From assembly GCA_949130485.1 (NCBI GenBank), contig OX422189.1, positions 8,155,620 through 8,219,619 on the forward strand: a DNA stretch of 64,000 bases, given 5' to 3'. The notes under the pieces were generated by a model, which made no database searches, was not told where the DNA came from, and saw nothing but the letters and a program-made list of their open reading frames with translations. Position 1 is the stretch's first letter; the number at the start of each line of letters is the position of its first letter. The translations under genes and the position numbers were made by a program. The stretch comes from Agelas oroides (lineage: Eukaryota; Porifera; Demospongiae; Agelasida; Agelasidae). Positions 25,701 through 37,700 of the stretch are shown in pieces.

Positions 25701-28700
25701 TTCGGGAATGGTGTGACTAGTTAGCAGGTTAAGCTCTTGTTCTGACCCATTTTGTACATGTATCTAGTGGTTAGTACAGTGGATGATCCAAGACCACAAT
25801 CATCTGCTGTACGTACCATTCCAGTTCTCAATTAACTATTTAACTACCGTAGGCTATTTACTGGAAGTCTTCAATAGGCTATGAATACCTTCCTTGGTCT
25901 GTATTTACACATTTGTTTGGAGCTAGCACTGGAAACTTCGAGTCAAAGCTTTATTGACACATCCTCTGTGGGTTCATGACCTTAGCCACACCCAATCATT
26001 AGCGAGCGTTCAATAGTCAGGGCCTTCCCACCAGAGGACGCTCCTCCGGACTAAAAGCTGCCTAAAATGCCAGAAATGGAGTCCCTACAAGGTGAAAGGA
26101 GCATTTTCTACGCCCGATTGTGCAAGAAAGCAGACAAATGGCTCACCCGGTGCTGACCAGGGCTTTTCTACAGCCAGCTGCAACAGCCACCATGCACTGT
26201 CACCCAGAGGGGTGCGCTCACCCACCTCCCCCTGTCCCACCCTTTTTGCTAGCACAGAACCTACCTTCAAAACTGATTGCGCCAACCGATAACATGCGGC
26301 CAAAGTCAGACGATGCCAAAAAGCGTCATCGGTGGTTAAAGGGTTAAGAGTTGCAGATGCACAATAGCCATCTGCTATAGAATTCCAGTTCTCAATGGGA
26401 TATATTTGAACTTGTGTATGCACTGTTTAGTTAAAAACTGTCCAATGATTTTGTTTCATGCTATGATATGCCTAATTCCATAGTAAGAAACAAATTGCTT
26501 ATTAGGTATAACTATAGACCTCAAACCCCACAGGCATGCCGAGTTCACTCCTACAAGTTCAGGTTGCTGTTTGAGCATGATGGCCTAAAATATCTGGTCA
26601 CATTTTGTAACATGATCCAATAAATTTTGGCTGTCTATACAGACCTCAAACCCCACATGCATGCCTTGTTCCCAGGCCTACCCTGTTTCTTGTCCTTCGG
26701 TTTGTGCTCGCACTCGATCTTCTGCCTCCGTGTATTATACTGAATGCAAACCAAAGAACAAAAAACGGGGTAGGCCTGGGAACGAGGCTAGGTTCGGGCA
26801 CTCATTTGAGTTAACTTTGACCCTTTACAGGAAGGGGGTCTCTTTTGCAAGACTACAGTATTATGCATGGTTCTGATCTCATCCACTTGAAAATATCAGT
26901 TTTGCTGTAATTACCTGGTAGGTATAAGGTTTGTAATAGTTGCCATAGTTTCATGTTTTCTATCTTGTAGTATTTAAATGTAGTATCATCACATTCTATG
27001 CAAATAACTCACTCTAAATAAAGTCATTCCTCCTTAACCACGCAGGGGTCAATTAAAGGTCATTCCAGTTCTCAAGAGTTGCTGATGCATGATATGTAGC
27101 CATTTGCTATAGAGGTCCGATTCTCAAATTGCATATCTGTACACTTGCAATGGGATATATTTGAACTTGTGTATGCACTGTTTAGTTAAAAACTGTCCAA
27201 TGATTTTGTTTCATGCTATGATATGCCTAATTCCATAGTAGGAAACAAATTGCTCATTAGGTAAAATTATAGACCTCAAATCCCACAGGCATTCCGAGTT
27301 CACTCCTACAACTTCAGGCTGCTGTCTGAGCATGAAGGACTAAAATATCTGGTCACGTTTTGTAACATGATCCAATAAATTTTGGCTGTCTACAATCACT
27401 GGACTGGACTAGTGGACTGGACTGGTGAACTGGACTGGCAGACTGACACTAAAAATGCTTTTTACACCTTCCAATGCGATTCACTTGCCTGTAGCCTTCT
27501 CTCTAGCTACCTGGAGAAAATAACTCACAAGGCCTGCAGTATTAGTGAAGGTCTTTGTACCCAGTGTGTAATGGCTTCGTCTCTCGTATGTTACAGCGTA
27601 GACAACCTGATTTCAGTAAAGTTCCTAGGACTACAAATGAGGTTTGCAATCTGGTAAACTGTCCAGGTGTCATTACCCCTTATCAGCATATTAGAAACTG
27701 TAACACTCAAGTGTATATTAGTGGGCAATCCGATCAAGTACCCAGTACAACACTTGTTCCTTTCTTCTTACAAGCCTTGTCTACACTTTTGGAGGTAATA
27801 TTATGCATCATGCAACTCTACAGACAAGTGAGTCTAGCTTCATATTTTAGTGTCAGTCCACCAGTCTAGTCTACTAGTCCAGCTCAGTGATTGTAGACGG
27901 CCATAAATACTTTCCTGCAAACCAAATGTTTGGTTGATTTGCCCATTTGTTAATGATTCTGAGCTCTACATTTAACATTCTCTGATCCTCTTCTGTTCAA
28001 AGTGACTTGGGATTATGCATGGTTCCTAAATAAAGTCATTCCTCCTTAACCACGAGTCACTTAAAGGTCATTCCAGTTCTCAAGAATTGCTGATGCATGA
28101 TATGTAGCCATCTGCTATAGAGGTCCGATTCTGTACACTTGCATATTTGTACACTTGCAATGGGATACGTTTGAAACTGTGTATGCACTTCTTAGTAAAA
28201 ACTGTCTAATGATTTTGCTTGATGCTATGATATGCCTAATTCCATAGTAAGAAACAAATTGCTTATTAGGTTTATATAATTATAAACCTCAAATCCCACA
28301 GGCACACTGAATTCACTCCTACAAGTTCGGGCACTCATTTGAGTGAGCGAGACTACTGCATCATGCATGATTCTGATCTCATCAACTTTTTTCTTGGAAA
28401 ACATGACCTTTTAATTACCTGATATGTATATATAAGGTTTGTAATCGTAAGTATACCTATTTAGTGTCCATACATTTACTCCTACAGAAGAAGTGCACTT
28501 ATGTCCAAATTACACTCTTACTGAGCCAGTAACTGCACTCTTAGTCATCCAATCAGATGTGTGCATGTTTCAAACCTGACAAATCATATTATCGCTTTCC
28601 GTGCAATTCGCCCTAGCAACAATAATTGCACTCACAACAGGCATAAATTGCACTCATTATCACTCGTGCAATTACTTTGCCTGTTACTCGTGCAACTATT

Positions 28701-31700
28701 CCCAAATTGCACTCGAATCCATGTGATTACCTATACTAACAATTGCCATAGTTTCATTTTCAATAATTTTTTTTGTCTTGTAGTACATTCTACTCAAATG
28801 ACTCACTCTAGCTTGATTGTGACCCCCTCCCTGGTTCTGTAAGCAGCTACCCCAGACTAAGCAGCCAACCCAGGCTACAGCTGATGGGATTTGGGACCAA
28901 GACCATGATGAAGATACTCCAATAGAACTCATCAAAGTCTACATTCAGTAACACTATCTAATTTGAGCCCCTAACTCAGTCTACTAGGAGCCCATAAGTG
29001 TCGCTTACTTACATAGAGTTCAGACTAAGCCTAGATAATGCTGCATAGCACATGAATGTAACTCTATAGTCTTGGAACGCAAGGGTCTGGTTCCGAGACT
29101 AGTAGCTCTACTGCTAGGTTTTGTACATTTTCCACAAAGGAGGTAGGACATGGTTGACCTTTGCTAATTGAAACAACTGAGGTCATCACTAATTGATTTT
29201 GAAGGTAGAAATTAAGTTTTTTAGTTTCTTCTATTACTAGACCCAGCCTTGAATCTTGATTTGAAAACTGGGGGCCTGCTCAGTAAAAGTTGAGAGAGAG
29301 AGCTAGTCTGTTGAGATTTGAAAAATCAACCACAGCCATTTTAAGTTCAACCATGTCCTACCTCCTCGGCATTTCCCATATGTACCTCTATACCTTGACA
29401 TGTTTAACCTGTAGAAATTTCACTGTAAAAAAGGAAAGGTCGTTTTGACTCAATTTGGTTACCTCAGTTTCCTCTTGTCTGCATGCAATGTTGGAGTCCC
29501 ACTGCCTGCTTTAGATTCCAAACAGATTAACAACTTGATTTCACTTTCCAGAACATTAGTAAATGTCGTGGGAGAATACTTTGCTAATGAAATTGTCCAA
29601 TCATGTGGAAAAGGGTATGAAACTGAGGTAACCAGAATAGGTAAAAACCTTAAGGTTATCTCAACTATGAAACTAGGCAATTTGATGAATTGTGTAAAAC
29701 CACAGGCTTTGACTCCTACACATTCCAGTAGTCCCCAAGACATGTATAAAACAGTGATTTGAGTGAAGAGTGCACAAACTGAGCTGTATTTTTTGTGAAG
29801 ATTTATACAGTTTCTGAATCTGAGTTAGATCACACACGGTTTGAGTTTAGATGGAGTCCCTGGTCATTGCAGCTACCCTGGTTCTACTCTCTCTTCTGGC
29901 TCCCACTGCCAGCCAGGAAGTCAACACCACCCTCCCCCTCACCTACCGTGCTAGAGCTGCAGAAGGAGATGAGCAGGCGTGCAGCCCTGATGACCTCCGA
30001 CAACAACTGCAAGCTATAACTCGTAATGATGTATCCAACCTCTTAAGAAACAGCCTACCAGCTCTAGTTCAATGCAGTGACCAAAACCTTGGCCAACTGG
30101 AACACTGCCCTGCAGCTAGCTGCAGTGACATAGTTGCACAAAGCCAAGTTTTACGTCCTTCTGGGTACTACTGGATCATCAGCTCCAATGGAACTACAGT
30201 GCGATCATACTGTGATATGGATGCTGTACTGTGCAATCTAGGCCGAGGAACAACACAAACAAACCCTGCAGACTCCTGCGGTGATTTATTGTACACCTGT
30301 CCTTCTGACTTTTACTGGGTCAGGAGTTCCAATGGAACTGCAGTTCAGGTCTACTGTGATATGGATGCTGCACTATGCAATCGAGGTCGAGGAACAATGC
30401 AGACAAACCCTGCAGCCTCCTGCAGTGATGTAACCTACACCTGCCCCTCTGGCTACTACTGGGTCAGGAGCTCCAATGGAGCTGCAGTGCAGGTCTACTG
30501 CAACATGGACAGAGTGTGTGGCTGCAGTGGCACTGGAGGGTGGACACGTGTTGCCTACCTCAACATGACAGACCCCAGCCAGCAGTGCCCAAGTGCATGG
30601 ACTCTACAAACACGCAGTTCAGAACCACGGAGGCTATGTGGAAGGGGCAGCAGTGGTGCTGGCTGCAAGTCAGTAACATACAGCACTTTTGGTATGAACT
30701 ACAGCCATGTGTGTGGAAGAGTGACAGGATATGAGTATAATTCAGTAGATTTTTTTCATGGACATCATACCATAGAGGGCTACTATGTGGACGGGGTATC
30801 CCTGACACATGGGTCTCCTGGAGCAAGGCAACACATCTGGACCTTTATTGCGGGACTTGTGGAAAACAATCCCTCCGGCTATCCACGCCACTCTTGTCCA
30901 TGTGCTGACCGTACTACAGCACTATCCCTTGTCCCCTCCTTTGTGGGAAATGACTACTTTTGTGAGAGTGGAAACCCCAACTCAGGATATAGCAATACGT
31001 TATTTGCGAATGACCCACTTTGGGATGGTCAGGGTTGTGGAGCTGCCTCCTGCTGTGAGTTAAGCTACCCACCGGGGGTGACTCCTCCCTGGTTCTGTAA
31101 GCAGCTATCGCAGACTACAACTGATGATATTGAAGTTCGCATATGTGCTGATGAAGGCAGTGCAAATGAGGGTACTCCAGTGGAACTAATCGAAATCTTT
31201 GTTAACTAGTAACAGTAGTACCATAGGTCTTTACAATGATGTAAAACTATACACACAAACACTAGAAGTCTTGATACACCCTTAACTTGTACAGTTATAC
31301 ATGTAGCTGTGATTTCTAAGTTTTGTCATAATACCTCAAGCTCCCGAAAATATGCCCCCCTTTTTCTTGCACACTACTTAGAGGCAAAAGTGGGGAGGGG
31401 GCGTTTGCTCGATTAGTCTCGTGCATATGCCCCACACGGTTCCTCGCAATATTACACTTGAGGTCAATAATCATGACGACAGCAGCGACTTTCCGGAAGA
31501 ACAGCCAGCAGCTTTGCTGAACGTGTACTACGGGTTGTGTTGATGCTAAGCCGAGAGGCATCAAAGAAACTTGCATCATCAGTGGTGACAGGAGACGACC
31601 CTGCGAAAACCTTGGCAGTGACCAGCAAACAAGGCTATAGCAATTTCGTGTGTACACACTCAACGACAGAGCTAAACCAAAAGCCCACTAAAAGCATGCC

Positions 31701-34700
31701 CAGAAGACGCTCGCTCACGAGGAAAAAATACCTACATGTATGCAAGAAATTGGGGATAAAAGAGGGTGGAGGGTGTTTGCTCAAATGGGGTGTATATTTC
31801 GGGAGGTTACGTATCACATTCACAATGAATGATTTGTTAGTTTGACAAAACATGTTGTTGCAGTTGCAAGTGAGTTTCTTTTGCACAAGAAAATTGTTAT
31901 GAATATTGCATTTGTTTGGTGAATAGTGAAGATATTATCCACAAAAATCAGAACACAGTCACCAGCGTCATCCCTTGTTATGACCTGTATGTAATCATGG
32001 CCTTGGTTGCTTACAATGCACCAATTCTGTGCTACCAAAGCCTGAGTGTTCACTATCAGTGGTTGTACTTGTCTCATGTATCATCTCCTGCGAACCTGAA
32101 CTGCCAGTAAAGGGTTGGTACATCAGACAAGACAGCGTAAGCATTGCAGATGTTAACTTCATCTCACTTACAAAACAACAGCAGACACACTGCTTAAGGT
32201 ATGAAGCAGGAGAATTGCATTACTAATCTGTTGTTTATTTCTCGCTCATCTGCAACTGACATAATACACACTTGCTAAAGCTATATTTGCTACATACGTA
32301 GAAGACAGTGGAACCCCTCTAAAGCGGATACCATTGGGACCAATATAGAGGCATCCATAATTCAGGAGCTTCTGGTAGGTATGGTTGAGCATGATGAGGA
32401 CCTCTGTACGATGGCAAGAAAGGCTAGTACAATGAGTGACAGTGTTAACTCTTTACCAACCAATGACGCGTTTTAGCGTCATGAAATTAGTGTTCCGAAT
32501 TCCGGTATGACCAATGATGCGTTTAAGGTGGCAGGGAACCCTGTGTTTTCAAGGTCAACAAACCTGGAATCCAAGCCCATAGAACTCTTTGTCTTGGTAA
32601 AATTTTAGCGCACAGTCCGTTTTAGGAGTCTCAAACCGTTCACTGTCTGTAAAATTGGGGATTTTCCCCATTTCCTGTCGGCATTGGCATCCAATAATCA
32701 GTTTATAATTAGGTTAGTTAAGATGTGGCCTGGCGGTACCCTTCATGTGGTGGTCGGAACTTTGAAGATAAGCTTAGATCGACTTAAAAAATAAAAAAAA
32801 ATAAAAAAAAGAAGGAGTTTAGTAGAGTGCTGTAGTGTCAGTAGCTGTGAGTAGTAGTAGTGCCTGCTTGTGAAAGCAAGCTTGTGTCTAGAAGCAGCAG
32901 AAAGGCCACAGTGGTCAAGACTGTACTCATTGGGCAGGCCCAGGTCTTGCGATCGTATGCCTAGCCTAGTTGGTGACCGTGGCCAGGTGCTTCGAGTGCT
33001 GGGCTGGGCTTTAACTAGAATACGCAATTGATCGTTGGTGCTACACTCTGGTACCCAAGGGAGCTGAACGGTGGTTGTGTGTGGAACAGAGCCGTGAGTT
33101 GTTTAGCGACATAAGGGGGAGAGGTGGGGCTAGTAATGCTTGCTTGCACTCGTGAATGAGCCCCTCCTGTAGACAAGCTGTGAATTTTTTGAAACGTGCA
33201 TTCATTTTGGTGCAGTCAAAGTTGTCCATTCCAAGAGTAGTGACAAACATGAGTCTAGCCTGACTTTGGGAGTAGCTCTGAACAAAAGCTGGCACAGAAT
33301 GATTTGAGATACATTGGTAGTTAGGACGCTACCTACAGTGAGCGTGTGGATGCGTCCATCGAGTGGCAATTTTGGTTCATGAATATATTAATGAGCTACT
33401 AAAACCCTTTTTTTAAAATTAGGGAAAGCAAGATTGCCCTAAACCAAACCCTAACCCTGAAACTAGGAGTAACACTGGTCCTGACTGTAACCCAGGTTTA
33501 TGTTTTTGTTAACCTCCGCCGAGTGACTTCCCCCGCCACCTTAAGCGTCATGAATACATACCTGCGTTTCCAAGTCTTTTTCCGATGGTAGCGGTGAATT
33601 ACGGACTGCCTTCTTTGGTAACTTATTCATCACACCCATCGGAAGCTAAATTGTGCATACTTGGGGTGTGATAACCTCGTCCCGCCGGGTACCAGGCTAG
33701 GGGTGTGATAGCTTACGTATGAGCCGGAAGTTGAACATAGCGAAGCGTGTGATGCTATCACAGACGAAGAGGCCATCTTTATCGAGACCGATCTCAAGAA
33801 GTAAACAAGCTATAGAGATGAAACGAGAAAGCTCTAACCTTGCTGCAAATTCCAAAGGAAACAGGGCTGTAACAGCAAAGCTACAAGTATCAGAACATAC
33901 CGAAGATAGCGACTTCCGGTTTGAAAAGTTCAAAGAGAGGTGCCTCTACGCACACTGACCCATGTCCGGTTCGTTTCTGCCATTGCTAGCTGGAGCTAGC
34001 TTGTAGAAAAGTCAGGAAGTATTCATTGCGTTAATTACACACTGGAATATAGCTCTACGTGCACTTCCTGTATCTGGACCACTGGCCTAACGGCTGAGTT
34101 ATTGAATTCATTGGGGTTGGTACATAATCTTAAGAAAGCGGTCAATGAGTTTCCGTATTATCGAGTGAATTTGTACAGTTCAGGTACTTATGGGACTGGG
34201 GAACCTGTCCGCTTTAGGGAATACTGAGCTGTCTGTAAGGGTGATTTGTAAAGGTTTGTATGGGGGGTTGGGACATTGTATGTTTGTATAATCGCGAAGT
34301 CTGCAATTCAAGGAGTCCAGAATAGGGAGTTCCACTGTACACACACACACAGTCAAGATACATTGTATCTTACTGCAAGTAACACAGTGACATACAATCA
34401 CCACAGATTATTACCATAGTTTCCCCAATTATCTGAGTGCCCAAAATAATTGTTTTATGCAACTGTTTGACATCAATAATATACTTTAGTTAAAATGTCA
34501 AGATCGCTCTGTGACAGACAAAATGTTAGAATACACCTGTATTAAGACATCTATTCTAGCATGTATACTATCCATGCAGTGTATTTTTTTCCACAGACAT
34601 AAATACTTTCTGTTCTGGAATATGTAATTCCTGGCTCCTTGGCTCCGCAAACAAGCAAAAGATTTATATATACTAGAAATTCAGTCAATGCATATCTGTT

Positions 34701-37700
34701 CTTAACTACATATACACATTTTATTCACTCTTTGTGGCCAAGTATCATGTGTAGAGAACCCATAGAAATAAACTGTTATCAGATTCAGTTGTGCTTGTAT
34801 GGAACAGAATGAGTACAAAAAGGAGCTATAGCTGCATATTCACTTGTTGTCTACTCTCATGTCATGTTCATACTAGTCTGTTATAGATAGATTGGCAAGC
34901 AACATTCAAATATTGTGAAAGGTTCATAACCAAAGTAGTCTGACCCATTTTGTATGTCATGCTTGATCTACTTAATGTCCAGTAGTTGCTAGAGTGAGCC
35001 AAGGACACTATTATCTGTTATACGTACCATTCCAGTTCTCAATTAAGAGTTGCATATGCACAATCTGCTATAAAATCCCAGTTCCACAAAGTTTCATATA
35101 GGATACATTTGAGCCTGTGTATACATGCACTGTTTAGTTAAAATCTGCCCAAAATGATTTTGTTTCATGCTATGATATGCCTAATTCCATAGTAAGAAAC
35201 AAATTGCTCATTAGATACAATTACAGACATCAAATCCCACAGGGACACCAAGTTCACTCCTACAAGTTCAGGCTGCTGTTCGAGCATGAAGGCCTAAAAT
35301 ATCTGGTCACTTTTTGTAACATGCTCAAATAAATCTTCGCAGTACTTTCCTGCAAACCAAATGTTTGTTTGATTTGCCCACTTGTTAATGATTCTGAGCT
35401 CTACATTTAACATTCTCTTCTGTTCAAAGTGATTTGACATTATACATAGTCCCTAAATAAAGTCAACTCTTAAATATCTTCCTTAACCATGAGTCAATCA
35501 AAGGTGATTCCAGCTCTCAAGGCTTACAGCTCTCAAGAGTTGCTGATGCATGATATGTAGCCATCTGCTATAGAAGTCCAATTCTCAAATTTCATATCTG
35601 TACACTTGCAATGGGATACGTTTGAACCTGTGTACACACTTCTTAGTAAAAACTGTCCAATGATTTTGTTTTATGCTATGATATGCCTAATTCCATAGTA
35701 AGAAACAAATTGCTCATTAGGTATAATTACAGACATCAAATCCCACAGGGGCACCAAGTTCACTCCTACAAGGTTCGGGCACTCAATTGAGTTAACTTTA
35801 ACCTTGTTTCAAGCATTGTCTCCTGTGAAACTGAACTGCCAGTAAAGGGTTGGCACACCAGACAAGACATTGATGATGTTAACTTCCTCTCGCTGGCAGA
35901 ACAATAGAAGACACAATGCTTAAGGTATGAAGTGGGTGAATTGTACTGTTTGTTAACAACACTCATCTGCAACTGACACTTGCTAAAGCTATATTCGCTG
36001 TTTGCTACATAGATAAAAATGTAGTCACACTGCAGTCAGGGTAAGTATCTTACTGGCCAAAATAATTGTTTTGTGCAACTGTTTGACAACAGTAATATAC
36101 TTTTGAGTTTTTAAATGTCAAGATTGCTCTGTGACAGACAAAATGTTAGAATACACCTGTACTCAGACATCTATTCTAGTGTGTATAGTATCCATGCACT
36201 GTACTTTTTCCACAGAAATAAATACTAGGGTTTAAAAGGTTAATTAACGGTGAAGTGAGTAAACACAAAAAGTAGCATTTAATGATATTCATGAGGGCCC
36301 TGTTGACCACTACAACCAGACAGTGTCAAGTAAGGGCTTAGAATATTAAGTTGGCCACTGTTGGTCTGCTATAGAATTTCAGTTCTCAATGGGATACATT
36401 TGAACCTGTGTGTGCACTTCTTAGTAAAAACTGTCCAATGATTTTGTTTCATGCTATGATATGCCTAATTCCATAGTAAGAAACAAATTGCTCATTAGAT
36501 ACAACTACAGACCTCAAGCCCTACAGGCATGCCGAGTTCACTCCTACAAGCTCAGGCTGCTGTTTGAGCATGAAGGCATCAAATATCTGCATCATGCATG
36601 GTCCCTAAATAAAGTCATTTCTTAAACATCTTCCTTTTTTTTTTTTTTTTTTTTTTTATATTATGGTTTACCTGGGATGACCCAGTTAACAAGGAAATCC
36701 CCAATAGCACACTTGGGCTAATTTTAAGGGGTTCCCCGGGACCGACGGCTTAATGTCCCCTCCGAAGGACGCGAAGGAAAACCTTCTACTCAATTTTTGA
36801 GGTAGGGCTGATGCACCCACAAGAGAAATAAATCTCTGCTGCTAGTGGGACTGGAACCCTGGACCTTTCGATCCGCAGTCCAGTGCTTTAACCAATAGGC
36901 CACCAGCAACCCCATTTTAACCACGAGTCAATTAAAAGTCATTCCAGTTCTCAAGCGGTGCAGATGCATGATACATAACTATTTGCTATACAAGTCCAGT
37001 TCTCAAATTTCGTATCTGTACACTTGCAATGAACCTGTGTATGCACTTCTTAGTAAAAACTGTCCAATGATTTTGTTTCATGCTATGGTATGCCTAATTC
37101 CATAGTAAGAAACAAATTGCTCATTAGGTAAATTATAGACCTCAAGCCCTACAGGCATTCCGAGTTCACTCCTACAAGTTCAGGCTGCTGTTCGAGCATG
37201 AAGGCCTAAAATATCTGGTCACTTTTTGTAACATGATCCAATAAATTTTGGCTGTCTACAATCACTGGACTGGATTGGTGGACTGGACTAGTGGACTGGA
37301 CTGGTGGACTGGACTAGTGGACTGGACTGGTGGACTGGACTGATGGATTGACACTAAAATCATTTTTACACCTTCTAATGAGATTCACTTGCCTGTGGAG
37401 TGATGTGGAAACCCTGCAGCCTTCTCTTTAGCTACATGGTCCTACACTGGAAAACTGGAGGTTGATTTAACCCAAGATGGGTCACCTCACTTGCAGGACC
37501 TTGGCCCTTACCACCTCCCATTTTTACCACAGTGTAGGGTTACAGCCTTTGTGTACTCAAAGTTCCAATAAGGGATGAATACTTGTATAAAAGTAAGTGT
37601 ACTGCCCAAAGGTTAGCCCACTGTGCATGAATATTTCAGAGTTCATCCAATAATACATGAATATAGCCTGAGTTCCACCCCCTCTTTGGCACAAATATGC

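Larger units (their letters stand above)
27903..31330 (+). repeat. Tandem segmental duplication, first unit (contains F1 and D)
   Basis: Collinear and nearly identical with 38295-41730 from the MULE-like MITE end through fragment F1, the upstream frame, the TATA box, the gene and its 3' flank. The distance between equivalent ATGs is 10,357 bases. Confidence 0.85.

Noticed and set aside
26085..26423. 112-codon minus-strand frame in the COG3 intron
   Set aside because: No recognisable domain. It lies in dispersed repeat sequence that also occurs near 32450, and probably opens by chance.
33041..33295. Possible transposase fragment inside the TTAA-flanked element
   Set aside because: Only 84 codons with no catalytic motif that I recognise. 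Kept as a non-autonomous element.
33430..33470. Telomere-like CCCTAA repeats
   Set aside because: Only two adjacent imperfect units, inside the TTAA-flanked element.
36848..36913. tRNA gene
   Set aside because: A and B boxes are present, but the head is fused to a body with an A tail and does not fold convincingly as a tRNA. It is a SINE head.
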